Source: JASHPR01 sp963833885
Lineage (GTDB): Bacteria > Actinomycetota > Actinomycetes > Streptosporangiales > Streptosporangiaceae
Direction of reading: 5' to 3'
DNA: 64,000 nt
NCBI GenBank assembly: GCA_963833885.1
Contig: CAWHZU010000006.1
Location: 205,359-269,358, forward strand
A model generated the notes under the pieces. The model was not told the origin of the DNA. It saw only the letters and a list, made by a program, of their open reading frames with translations, and ran no database searches. This document shows positions 49,627 through 58,200 of the stretch, piece by piece (positions within the stretch are counted from its first letter, which is position 1; each line of letters opens with the position of its first letter). Made by a program: the position numbers and the translations under genes.

Positions 49627-50813
49627 CTATTTCAGCGACTGGCGGAGCGCGATCACCCGATTGACGCTGGCCAGGAACGCCGGGCCGTTGAGAGTTCCGT
49701 TGCTGTAGCCGGCCGCCAGCTCGCCGCTGGTCTGCTGTCCTTGGGTGACGTTTTGCGCCGAGCAGAGTATCAGGTCCATGCCGGCCAGCGCGGCGAGCAT
49801 CGTGCGGTGCTGGGTTGAGCCGTAGGCTTCGAGTGCTCCGGCTTCCAGGGCGTCGGTGATCGTGACTCCGGTGAAGTGGAGCCGGTCCCGCAGCTCGCCT
49901 TGCACGACGTTGGGTGACAGCCCGGCGGGCCGGGCCCCGATCGCCGGGTAGACCGCCCAGGACACCATGACCAGCTTGACCCCGGCCGCGATCGCGGCGG
50001 CGAATGGAACCTCGTCGATGCTGCGGATGGTGGCCAGCGGCAGAGAGAGGGTGACCGGCCCTTCGTCAGTGTTCTGATCCGCTGCGGCGGCCCCCAGGCC
50101 GGGGAAGTGCTTGGCGGTGGCCGCCACCCCGCCGCCCTGCTGCGCTTTGATCATGTTGCTGCCCAGGACCGACACGACATCTGGGTCCATGCTGTAGGAG
50201 CGGCCATATTGGTCGTCGAAGTCTCCGGCCTGCCGGTACACGTCCAGCACCGGGGCCAGGTTGACGTTCATGCCCACTGAGCGCAGGTTGGCCGCGGCGC
50301 CCTGGCCCGCTTCGGTGGCCAGGGTTTCCGCCTGCGGCAGCGGATTGGCGCCGATCTGCTTCTCCGACAGGAAGGGACGGCCGGGCAGGCGGCGGACCTG
50401 CCCGCCCTCCTGGTCAGTCATCAGCAGCAGCGGCGCCTGGACCGGGTTGAGCGGGTTGGCGTCAGCTTGGTCAAGCTGCTTGATGACGCCCGCGATCTGC
50501 GCCTCGCTGGAGATGTTCTGCCCGAAGAAGATGACCCCGGCGGCTTCGCCGTGCTGGATCAGCGAGATGAGGCTCGCCGGCGGAGTCAGGCCCGAGTAAC
50601 TGTAGATCACCCGCTGGCCGGCGAGCTGCTGCGGTGACAGGGCCGCCAGCTCGACAGAACCGATGGCAGTCACCCGGACCGCCGCGTGGCCGCCGGCAGC
50701 AGCCGCCCGGCTGGTGCCGTCGCCATCGCCATCGCCATCGCCATCGCCATCACCGTAGTGGCGAGCGCCAGGGCCAGGCCGCCAGCCGCCAGCCAGTTGT
50801 GTTGGGTTCGCAT
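49627..50813 (-). CDS. nagZ: GH3 beta-N-acetylhexosaminidase, signal peptide out of frame
   Basis: The catalytic domain (in one frame, from a possible GTG at 50673 down to 49627) carries VIFFGQNI, LLMTDQEGGQVRRL, TAKHFPGLG and GVTITDALEAGAL, typical of NagZ-like GH3 enzymes that release GlcNAc from muropeptides or glycans. A good signal peptide with ATG 50813 (MRTQHNWLAAGGLALALA then repeated Met-Ala) runs in another frame and stops after ATRRSG. One base change in about 50680-50760 would fuse them. The region between contains five CGCCAT repeats. Either the gene is frameshifted or the assembly is. The catalytic half is full length. Confidence 0.75.
50721..50750. repeat. Hexanucleotide tandem repeat (5 x CGCCAT)
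   Basis: Five exact copies of CGCCAT on the plus strand, with degenerate flanking units. On the minus strand they encode alternating Met-Ala in the signal-peptide frame or Asp-Gly in the catalytic frame. Copy changes preserve frame but would alter signal-peptide length. Confidence 0.8.
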
Positions 50814-51116
50814 GGGGAGCCACCTTTGCCCGAAGGAGCCATGCAACGCATGCTCTGCCGTCCAGCAAACACCGCCGACCGCAGTCCCACCATGGGCATC
50901 CGGATACATCTTTCGCCCGACTTTCAGAATCTCCCCGGCGGGCGAAAGTCTGTTCAACACGAGCCACGGCCACATCCGCCGACCCTGTCCTTCAGGTCCA
51001 GTCCGTGACAGTCGCTGCCGCTAGTTGGCGTTCAGCTCCACGGCCAGATCACGGTCAGACGATCTTGGGAGTCGTTCCGACGGCAGACGGTAGGCCTACG
51101 ACCTGTGTGTTTGGCT
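50814..51116. other. Intergenic region between nagZ and the tRNA fragment
   Basis: About 300 bp containing the nagZ leader (AGGTGG upstream of the 50813 ATG) and no supported gene. Base composition is slightly less GC-rich around 50890-50960. Confidence 0.4.
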
Positions 51117-51161
51117 TGGTCGGGATGGCGGGATTCGAACCCGCGGCCTCCTGCTCCCAAA
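51117..51161 (-). other. 3' part of tRNA-Pro(UGG), probable attachment site
   Basis: On the minus strand this 45-nt block reads from the anticodon loop TTTGGGA (anticodon UGG), through the 3' anticodon stem GCAGG, variable loop, T-arm GGTTCGAATCC and acceptor strand to a terminal CCA at 51117. The 5' half is missing: the bases before the loop do not pair with GCAGG and no D-arm is found upstream. A clean match from anticodon loop to CCA is what a tRNA-targeted integrase leaves at the far end of an inserted element. Given the orientation, the element should lie to the right (51162 onward), with the intact tRNA gene further right, outside the window. Confidence 0.75.
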
Positions 51162-51348
51162 TCAGCTCCAGCCAGTCGCCTGATGTAGCCTCACGTCGCC
51201 CATTGTGGCGTTCACCTGGGGAAATGCTGGCTGGATTTCGAAGGCCGCTTACCACAGCAGTGGAGCTACGGAAGGCCGAGCTCAAACACCGCCGGGTGTC
51301 CAGCACCTACGGCTCGCGAGGTCGTCGCTACGTTCATATGGTGTGGGC

Positions 51349-53736
51349 GTGACGGAGATTCCCGCGGCTGTAGCCGCGGAGCTGGCGCGCCTGCGAGTGG
51401 AGAACGCGCGTCTGCTGAGGATGCTGGAGCTGAGCCGGCGCCAGGCCGCGCCGCCCGGTCCGGCGCAGGCTGGCTTCTTTGATGCGCCGCCGGGACCGGT
51501 CCATAAGGACTCGCCCAATGACGCGAAGGTGGCGTTCTTCCGGGCGCTGTTCGCAGCGCGCACCGACATTTACGCCACCCGGATCGAGAATTCCCGTACT
51601 GGCTGGAAGGGCTGGCTCCCGGCGGTGCGCGGCGGGTGGCAGCGCGGGATCCCGCATGAGAAGCGGGACTACCTGCCGCTGACCACAGATGTGCTGGCTG
51701 CCCATCTGAAGGGCGATGCGCACGTCGGTGTTTATCCGCTGCTGGACGGCGACAGGTGCTGGTGGCTGGCCGCTGACTTTGACGGGCAGGATGCGCTGAC
51801 TGAGGCGCTGATGTACGTCAAGGCGGGGCGGGCGTTCGGGGTGCCGGTGGCGCTGGAGGTGTCGCGCTCCGGGGTCGGTATGCACGCGTGGACCTTCTTC
51901 ACCGCGCCGGTAGCGGCGGGGACTGCGCGGCGACTGGGTACCGGCCTGCTGCGTGAGGCGATGGCGATTCGCGGGAGGGTGAACCTGGCCAGTTATGACC
52001 GGCTGTTCCCGTCCCAGGATCTGCTCCCGGCCGGCGGTGTCGGAAACCTGATTGCGCTGCCGCTGTTCCGGTCGGCCCGGGACCGCAATGCGACGGTGTT
52101 CCTGAACCCGGAGAATCTGGAACCGCACCAGGATCAGTGGTCGTACCTGTCAACGCTTGGCCGCATGACGCCCAAGGAAGTGAGCCGGGCCGCGGACCAG
52201 GCCGGGCGGGTCCCGGCGGGCCCCGAGGTCACGCGGCTTGCTGCGCCCGTCTCCACGAAGATCCGGCCGGAGGCGGCGACCGTGGTCCGGGCCCGGCTCG
52301 GGGCGGGCATCCGGGTCGAGCTGGCCGACCTGACGCCTGCGCTCGCCGCGTCGCTGCGCCACGCTGCCTCGATGCACAACCCGCAGTTCTACGAGAAGCA
52401 GCGGATGCGCGCCTCCACCTGGGACATCCCCCGGTTCCTGCAGTTCTTCGACGAGACCATCGACGGCGGGCTGATCGTGCCGCGCGGCATGCTCACCACC
52501 GTGACCGAACTCGCCGCGCAGGCAGGCAGCAAGCTTGACCTGGCCGATGAGCGCGCGGCCGGCACGACGCAGGCATTCATCTGCTCGGCCGTGCTGACCG
52601 GGCCGCAGCAGGCGGCCGTCCAGGTCCTGGCCGGGCACGATCTGGGGGTCCTGGTCGCGCCGCCCGGAACGGGCAAGACCGTGATGGCGTGCGCGGTCAT
52701 CGCAGCGCATCAGGTCTCCGCTCTCGTCCTGGTGGACCGGAAGACGCTCGCGGACCAGTGGCGGGCCAGGATCGCCGAGTTCCTCGGCGTCAAAGCCGGG
52801 CAGCTCGGCGGCGGCCGGGCCAAGCTGCGCGGCTCCATCGATGTCGTCACCTTGCAGACACTGACCCGCCGCGACGACGTCGCGGAGCTGACCGCCGGGT
52901 ATGGCTTTATTGTCGCCGACGAATGCCATCACGTCCCGGCCGCCGCGTTCGAGCACGCGGTCAAGCAGATCCCGGCACGGTGCTGGCTCGGGCTAACCGC
53001 CACCCCGTACCGCCGCGACAAGCTCGACGACCTGATCGCCATGCAACTCGGACCGGTCCGGCACACTATCGCACTCTCCCGCGACCCAGCCGGCCAGGAC
53101 ACGCTCCCGGGCACAGGCCGGCCCGCCCCTGTGCTGTACGTTCACCCGACTGCGTACCGGTACGACGGCGACGCCGACCCGTCCCGTCCCGGCGGCATGA
53201 CGGCCATCTACCGGCACCTGGCCGCTGATGAGCAGCGCACCCGGCAGGTCATCGCGGACGTCCTCGCCGCGCTCAGCAAGGACCGCAACTGCCTGGTCCT
53301 CACCAACCGGACCAGCCACCTGGAAAAACTCGCCGGCTTGCTGCGCGACGCCGGGCACGACCCGGTTATCCTTCGCGGCGGGATGGGTGCCAAGAGCCGC
53401 GCGGCGGCGCTGGCCCGCCTGCGGCCGCAGCCCGGCGGCCCGCCGCTCCTGGCCGTGGCGACCGGCCCGTACGCTGGCGAAGGCTTCGACTGCCCGGCCC
53501 TGGATACCTTGTTCCTCGCCGCGCCGGTCGCCAACAAGGGCAGCCTGACCCAGTACGTAGGCCGGATCCTGCGCACGCATGAGAACAAGACCACAGCCGA
53601 AGTCCACGACTACCTCGATGAACGCACTGGCGTCCTCGCCGCCATGCTCGCCAAACGCGCGCCCGGCTACGCCGGTCTCGGCTTCCCCGACCCGCGCAGG
53701 CTCGCACCCACTCCAAGCGCCGGCACGGACAGCTAA
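51349..53736 (+). CDS. AEP-TOTE primase fused to SF2 helicase
   Basis: A 795-residue protein. A short coiled coil at about 10-32 is followed by an archaeo-eukaryotic primase-like domain of the TOTE conflict-system type: WLAADFDGQD with Asp143/Asp145, and SRSGVGMHAWTFF with His179. After a linker comes an SF2 helicase: Walker A APPGTGKT (437-444), DECHH (524-528), LTATPYR, and YVGRILRTH. Such proteins are linked to mobile elements and nucleic-acid-targeted conflict; a separate nuclease domain is not visible in this copy. GTG 51349 is preceded by TATGGT at -12 to -7, suggesting a leaderless mRNA. It is the first gene beyond the tRNA-Pro fragment. Confidence 0.85.
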   Translation: MTEIPAAVAAELARLRVENARLLRMLELSRRQAAPPGPAQAGFFDAPPGPVHKDSPNDAKVAFFRALFAARTDIYATRIENSRTGWKGWLPAVRGGWQRGIPHEKRDYLPLTTDVLAAHLKGDAHVGVYPLLDGDRCWWLAADFDGQDALTEALMYVKAGRAFGVPVALEVSRSGVGMHAWTFFTAPVAAGTARRLGTGLLREAMAIRGRVNLASYDRLFPSQDLLPAGGVGNLIALPLFRSARDRNATVFLNPENLEPHQDQWSYLSTLGRMTPKEVSRAADQAGRVPAGPEVTRLAAPVSTKIRPEAATVVRARLGAGIRVELADLTPALAASLRHAASMHNPQFYEKQRMRASTWDIPRFLQFFDETIDGGLIVPRGMLTTVTELAAQAGSKLDLADERAAGTTQAFICSAVLTGPQQAAVQVLAGHDLGVLVAPPGTGKTVMACAVIAAHQVSALVLVDRKTLADQWRARIAEFLGVKAGQLGGGRAKLRGSIDVVTLQTLTRRDDVAELTAGYGFIVADECHHVPAAAFEHAVKQIPARCWLGLTATPYRRDKLDDLIAMQLGPVRHTIALSRDPAGQDTLPGTGRPAPVLYVHPTAYRYDGDADPSRPGGMTAIYRHLAADEQRTRQVIADVLAALSKDRNCLVLTNRTSHLEKLAGLLRDAGHDPVILRGGMGAKSRAAALARLRPQPGGPPLLAVATGPYAGEGFDCPALDTLFLAAPVANKGSLTQYVGRILRTHENKTTAEVHDYLDERTGVLAAMLAKRAPGYAGLGFPDPRRLAPTPSAGTDS

Positions 53737-53753
53737 CGGGCTCCGGAAGCCGG

Positions 53754-53779
53754 ATAATATTACGTCCGCATGATATTAT
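53754..53779. promoter_or_regulatory. Inverted repeat upstream of the HigBA-like genes
   Basis: ATAATAT (53754-53760) and ATATTAT (53773-53779) are exact complements with a 12-bp spacer in a notably AT-rich patch. It is 38 bp upstream of the toxin start and fits an HTH-antitoxin operator. Confidence 0.5.
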
Positions 53780-53817
53780 GTCTATGTAATGCCATCGCTG
53801 CTAGGGAGGCGGCTGAC

Positions 53818-54182
53818 GTGGCCTACGCCCTGGTCATAACACCGGAGGTCCGGGCATGGCTGCACGACTTACGCAAACGTGATCGGGCGAGCGCCATCCA
53901 GGTCGGCCAGGCCATCGGCATGCTGCTCGAAGCCGGGCCGGAACTCGGCCGTCCGCTCGCCGACCGCGTCCACCACTCCCGGCTGAGCAACCTGAAGGAA
54001 CTGCGGCCAGGCTCCGCCGGGCGCAGCGAGATCCGCATCCTATACATATTCGATCCCGGCGAAATGCGGTCCTGCTGGTAGCCGGAGACAAGGCTGGTAA
54101 ATGGGAGGCCTGGTACCGGCAGGCGATCCCGCTGGCCGAGCAGCGTTACGAGGACTACCTGAAACAAGAGGACATCCGGTGA
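53818..54182 (+). pseudogene. higB: HigB/Gp49-type toxin, frameshifted
   Basis: The gene starts at GTG 53818 with GGAGG 8 nt upstream. The protein VAYALVITPEVRAWLHDLRKRDRASAIQVGQAIGML continues through SEIRILYIFDPG, the HigB/phage Gp49-like core, then reads into a premature stop at 54079-54081. One base further in another frame the conserved tail reappears: NAVLLVAGDKAGKWEAWYRQAIPLAEQRYEDYL, ending at 54180-54182 and overlapping the antitoxin start by 4 bp. So a single-base loss near 54060 has disabled the toxin, which would be an mRNA interferase acting with the ribosome. Confidence 0.75.
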
Positions 54183-54532
54183 GCAGCAGTGAGTTCCACC
54201 ACTACACCCGGGATGAGTTCCTCGCCGAGTTCTATCCCGATCCTGCCGACAAGGCCGCCATCGCCGCCGGGATGAAGCAGCTACGCGCCGAGCAGCGCGC
54301 CTTCCGGCTCGCCGAGATGCGCCGCCGCCTCGGTATCACCCAGGCCCAGGTCGCTGCCCGGATGGGCATCACCCAAGGCCGCGTGTCCGCCATCGAGCAC
54401 GCCAAGCCAGGCACCACCGAACTGCGCACCCTGGCCGCCTACGTCGAAGCCCTCGGCGGCCACCTGGAGATCATCGCCGACTTCGGCGACCAGCGACTCG
54501 CCTTCACCGAACCCGGCACCGAAGCAGCGTGA
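54179..54532 (+). CDS. higA: HigA-type HTH antitoxin (XRE family)
   Basis: A 117-residue protein. The N-terminal segment SSSEFHHYTRDEFLAEFYPDPADKAAIAAGMKQLRAEQRAFRLAEMRRRLGITQ binds the toxin; the HTH reads LGITQAQVAARMGITQGRVSAIEHAKPGTTELRTLAAYVEALGGHLEIIADFGD. GTG at 54179 is inside the toxin stop codon (GTGA), so translation is coupled. This toxin-first order is typical of HigBA. The antitoxin is intact while the toxin is frameshifted, consistent with loss of toxicity being tolerated. Confidence 0.85.
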   Translation: MSSSEFHHYTRDEFLAEFYPDPADKAAIAAGMKQLRAEQRAFRLAEMRRRLGITQAQVAARMGITQGRVSAIEHAKPGTTELRTLAAYVEALGGHLEIIADFGDQRLAFTEPGTEAA

Positions 54533-55518
54533 CCCGCTCCGTTACCGACCAGGAACTCCATGGTCACGGCAAAAATCCTCCGCGATACCCATGGAACAAG
54601 CTGATGCTTCAACGCATAACATCCACTCCGGCGCTATTCGAGCCACACGATCGTGAACGGTCACGAAATTAACCGACTCAGCGCCCGTTCTCACTGACCT
54701 CTTCCGTCACTCAGCACTTCTCTTGACGAAGCACCAGTACGGGCGGTCTGGCCGGAAGGCCGTCTTGCGCGAAGTGCCCGTGAATGCTGCACGCGAACGC
54801 CGCGGGCGTGACGGCAAGATGTCCGCTCGACCAGGCGCGCACCATGCGGTGAGTGTCCGCCTGTTTCGCAAGAGCTGGGTTAACCACACATAATTCCGTA
54901 AGGCTAGGCGAAATCAGGGTCCCTTGCCGCGGTAGGGTCGCCGCCTCGATGACGGCCATCCGGGCACATCGAGTTCCAGGTCGCTCTGGATCAGTGCTCA
55001 GCCTTGTTCAGCTTCGAGGCGCTCTATTAGAGCTCCGGCGTCCCAGCCGAGGTATGGAAATCGTCGTGTTCTTGACTCCAATTCCGCTTTCGGCAAGGAC
55101 GTGCGCAAGCTCTGGACCATCGACTAGCTTGATCGTATTCACCGGGCGCTCCGCAACGATTGATCTCGCGCATTCGAGGCGCTGTCAGCGAACAGCGCCC
55201 TGTCGCTCATTCGACGAGGCACGTTCCGGGCCGCTGAGGGATGAAGAGGCGGGGAGATCGGCATAGTCAAGATCCCCAACCTTGGCCGTCTGCCCGGAAC
55301 CTTCTCTTGGCGCCGGTCAACGACCAGGGCAGCGCGGCCGCGCCGGCCGCTGCAGCGCCAGATGTGGGGGGTAGAAGTCTGCCAGTTCCTGGACCTGGGT
55401 GAGCTGGGCGCGGGACTTCGCGTTTGTTCGGTCCAGGACCGATGAGTCTGGCGCTGCCCCGGCGTCAGTATTCGTGATGGCCGCCACCGACGTCCTGACC
55501 ACGAAGGAGGGCGATCGA
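54533..55518. other. Region without a supported gene
   Basis: This 986-bp stretch is less GC-rich than its surroundings (especially 54590-54720). A leftward 82-residue frame (54711-54959, VIEAATLPRQGTLISPS through SGHLAVTPAAF) has partly protein-like composition and might be a remnant, but it lacks a ribosome-binding site or a known domain. Other frames look like noise. It may be a degraded junction between mobile and resident DNA. Confidence 0.4.
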
Positions 55519-56211
55519 ATGAAGACACCACCTGTTGTCTCGCCGGAGGACTGGCGCGCCGCGCGCGAGCAGCTCCTCATCAAGGAAAAGGAGCTGACCC
55601 GCGCCCGCGACGCGCTGGCGGCTGAACGCCGGCGGATGCCCTGGGTAGCGGTTGACAAGGAGTACTGGTTCGAGGGACCGGCCGGCCGGGTGAGCCTCGC
55701 TGACCTGTTCGAGGGACGTCGCCAGCTGATCGTCTACCGCGCTTTCTACGGACCCGAGGTGACGACGTTGGCCGAGGGTGGCTCGTATCCGCAGCGGGCC
55801 TGTGTGGGCTGCTCCTTCGGGGCGGACCAGGTGGCGCACCCTGGGCACCTGCACGCGCGGAATACCGCGCTCGCCTTCGCCTCCCGCGCCCCCCAGGCCG
55901 AGATCCAGCGCCTGAAGGAGCGCCACGGGTGGAATCACATCCCCTGGTACACGATCACCGACGACTTCGACAAGGACTTCGACGTCGATGAGTGGCACGG
56001 CACCAACGCGTTTATCCGTGAGGGCGACCGGATCTTCCGGACCTACTTCATCAATGATCGCGGCGACGAGCAGATGGGCAACACCTGGAACTACCTCGAC
56101 ATCACCGCTCTCGGCCGTCAGGAGACGTGGGAGGACTCGCCGGACGGCTACCCGCAAACACCGCCGTACCAGTGGTGGAACTACCACGACGTGCACGACA
56201 CGACCAAGTGA
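55519..56211 (+). CDS. DUF899 family thioredoxin-fold protein
   Basis: A 230-residue protein of the DUF899/AhpC-like group. An N-terminal helical segment (PPVVSPEDWRAAREQLLIKEKELTRARDALAAERRRMPWV) precedes the thioredoxin-like core, with RRQLIVYRAFYG, ACVGCSFGADQVAHPGHLHARNTALAFASRAP and DRIFRTYFINDRGDEQMGNTWNYLDITALGRQE. The CVGC motif is a possible redox pair. Family function is not settled. ATG 55519 has AAGGAGGG upstream; an ATG at 55477 lies further up in frame. It is directly followed by a small overlapping gene. Confidence 0.88.
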   Translation: MKTPPVVSPEDWRAAREQLLIKEKELTRARDALAAERRRMPWVAVDKEYWFEGPAGRVSLADLFEGRRQLIVYRAFYGPEVTTLAEGGSYPQRACVGCSFGADQVAHPGHLHARNTALAFASRAPQAEIQRLKERHGWNHIPWYTITDDFDKDFDVDEWHGTNAFIREGDRIFRTYFINDRGDEQMGNTWNYLDITALGRQETWEDSPDGYPQTPPYQWWNYHDVHDTTK

Positions 56212-56360
56212 TCGCGCGCCTTCGTGCCTGCGGGGAACGTGCCGCTCACCCTTTGCCGTGGTGGTACGGATACACGGCCGGCGCTCTGGGTTATGTCCGG
56301 GATGGCACCGCTACCGGCCGCGAGATCAGCGAGTTCAACGAGCGTCATCGCGGCAAATGA
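56208..56360 (+). CDS. Small hypothetical protein, 50 aa, coupled to DUF899
   Basis: GTG at 56208 overlaps the DUF899 stop by 4 bp. The product (IARLRACGERAAHPLPWW then YGYTAGALGYVRDGTATGREISEFNERHRGK) has plausible codon usage and a Trp/Tyr/Gly-rich core. No known domain. The overlap suggests translational coupling, but a chance frame or a gene remnant is equally possible. Confidence 0.35.
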   Translation: MIARLRACGERAAHPLPWWYGYTAGALGYVRDGTATGREISEFNERHRGK

Positions 56361-56697
56361 GGACGGTCGCCCGAAGCGTGCAGATGCATGAACATACCGC
56401 CGGCCGCCGGCCGCCGGGCGGGGTAATCGTGACTGCCGCCACAGCGCAAAGTGCTCTTGATAACTGCTCGCCGAGCCGTTCGGTGCGCATGCTGGTCGGT
56501 CGACGGGCGTCAGCCGCTAGGCGCAGATCAGGGGATTCTGGTTTTCTGCCTACTGGCGGGATCATCTGGCCGCTGCTGTACCCGGTGATCTCGGGAATCT
56601 CGCGAAGAAGTCATCGAGCGGCTGGCCGCCAGCCGGCAGCCTTCCGGGCTGTGCGCACGGGGGGCGCACCGCGGGCGCGAAGTGAGAAAATCCGAAC
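56361..56697. other. Intergenic region upstream of the amidohydrolase
   Basis: This 337-bp gap contains no protein-like frame and no strong palindrome. It should hold the amidohydrolase promoter; I cannot point to specific boxes. Confidence 0.3.
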
Positions 56698-58200
56698 GTG
56701 GGCGGCGAGGAGGACATCCGGCTGCCGCTGGTGCTGGGGCCGGTGTCGAACGGCGAGTTTATGCCGGGCGCGGCCAGCGCGGCTGATATCGGCCTGGCCC
56801 GCGCGGTGATCGGCCGGGCGGCTAGTGCCGCGGATGCGCTGGGCATGGACCGGCGGTTGTTCCTGCAGACCGCCGGGGGCATGGCCGCGTTACTGGCGAC
56901 GGTGAACCTGGCGGCGTGCAGCGGCGGCCCGGTGGCAGGCCTGGGGGGTCGTTATCAGACACCGCCGCCGGAGGAACTGCACGGCTGTGAGGCAGCGCTG
57001 GGCAGCAGGGGCGAGTTCATTTTCGACGTGCATACCCATCACGTGATGCCGTCGCTGCCGTGGCGGCAGACCGCCCCGGACACGCTGAAGCTGGTGCTTG
57101 AGCTGGTGCCGGCCGACTGCACTGCCGCCAACCCGCTGACCTGCGTGGACCGGGCCGCCTACCTGCATGACATGTTCCTGGCCAGCGACACCACGATGGC
57201 GGTGCTGAGCGACCTGCCGAGCACGGACGCCGACAACGACCCGCTGCCGTTCAGCGACGCGGACGAGACCTGGCAGCTGGCCGCCTCGCTGACCCGCGGC
57301 GGGGCCAGCCGGCTGCTGCTGCAGAACGTGGTGACCCCGAACTTCGGCTCGCTGCCGGCCCGGCTGGAGGGCATGACCCAGACGGCGGCCACCCGGCGGC
57401 TGTCGGCGTTCAAGGTGTACACCGCCTGGGGGCCGGGCGGGCACGGCTACGACCTGGACGACCCGAAGGTGGGTTTGCCGGTGGTGCAGCACGCCCATGA
57501 TCTGGGCGTCAACGTGCTCTGCGCGCACAAGGGGCTGCCGCTGCCCTACCTGAACCTGCAGACCGCGTGGAACCATCCCCGCGACGTGGTCGCGGTGTCC
57601 CGCCAGTTCCCCGCCATGCAGTTCGTGGTCTACCACTCGGCCTGGACCCCGTATCACGCCGAGGGCCCGTACAACCCGGCTGACCCGGTCGGCGTGGACT
57701 CGCTGATCTCCGCGCTGGATAAGTATGACGTGCCGCCGAACAGCAACGTCTGGGCCGATGTGGCCGCCATGTGGCGGTATCTGCTGCCCCACCCAGTGCA
57801 GGCCGCGCACGCCCTGGGCAAGCTGCTGTCCCGGCTGGGCGAGGACCGGCTGCTGTGGGGCACCGACAGCGTCTGGTACGGGCCGCCGCAGACCCAGATC
57901 ATGGCGTTCCGCGCGTTCCAGATCTCCGCCGAATTCCAGGAACGGTACGGCTACCCAGCGCTGACCGATGCCATCAAGGCCAAGGTACTCGGCCTGAACG
58001 CGGCCCAGCTGTGGGGCGTTGACCCAGACGCCACCCGGTGCGAGCTGGCGGCGGACATGCTGGAGCGCAGCGGCCCCGTCGCGCGCGTGCTCGCCGCCGA
58101 GGGTGAGCTGCCCGCACCGTGGGTGCCCCGCGGTGCCGTCACCCGCGGGCAGGTGCTGCACTGGCTGGCGCACCAGCCAGGCCCATGGCTGCCCGCCTAG
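56698..58200 (+). CDS. Tat-exported lipoprotein amidohydrolase
   Basis: A 500-residue amidohydrolase-2-like enzyme. Residues 50-74 (MDRRLFLQTAGG then LAAC) combine a twin-arginine signal and a lipobox at Cys74, so it should be a surface-anchored Tat lipoprotein; ~50 residues precede the signal. The TIM-barrel carries DVHTHHVMP (metal HxH), HAHDLGVNVLCAHKG, YHSAWTPYH and GTDSVWYGPPQ (catalytic Asp). The substrate is unknown. GTG at 56698 is the longest reasonable start. It is monocistronic. Confidence 0.82.
   Translation: MGGEEDIRLPLVLGPVSNGEFMPGAASAADIGLARAVIGRAASAADALGMDRRLFLQTAGGMAALLATVNLAACSGGPVAGLGGRYQTPPPEELHGCEAALGSRGEFIFDVHTHHVMPSLPWRQTAPDTLKLVLELVPADCTAANPLTCVDRAAYLHDMFLASDTTMAVLSDLPSTDADNDPLPFSDADETWQLAASLTRGGASRLLLQNVVTPNFGSLPARLEGMTQTAATRRLSAFKVYTAWGPGGHGYDLDDPKVGLPVVQHAHDLGVNVLCAHKGLPLPYLNLQTAWNHPRDVVAVSRQFPAMQFVVYHSAWTPYHAEGPYNPADPVGVDSLISALDKYDVPPNSNVWADVAAMWRYLLPHPVQAAHALGKLLSRLGEDRLLWGTDSVWYGPPQTQIMAFRAFQISAEFQERYGYPALTDAIKAKVLGLNAAQLWGVDPDATRCELAADMLERSGPVARVLAAEGELPAPWVPRGAVTRGQVLHWLAHQPGPWLPA

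Noticed and set aside
50721..50750. Possible phase-variable repeat in nagZ.
   Set aside because: As the unit is six bases, copy-number change cannot shift the frame, so simple phase variation by this repeat was rejected; the frame discontinuity is reported separately.
51117..51240. An intact tRNA-Pro gene on the minus strand.
   Set aside because: No D-arm or matching 5' acceptor and anticodon strands are found upstream of the anticodon loop, so only the 3' part is present.
54711..54959. Leftward 82-residue frame in the gap between higA and DUF899.
   Set aside because: Mixed third-position GC, no domain and no ribosome-binding site; described only in the gap entry.
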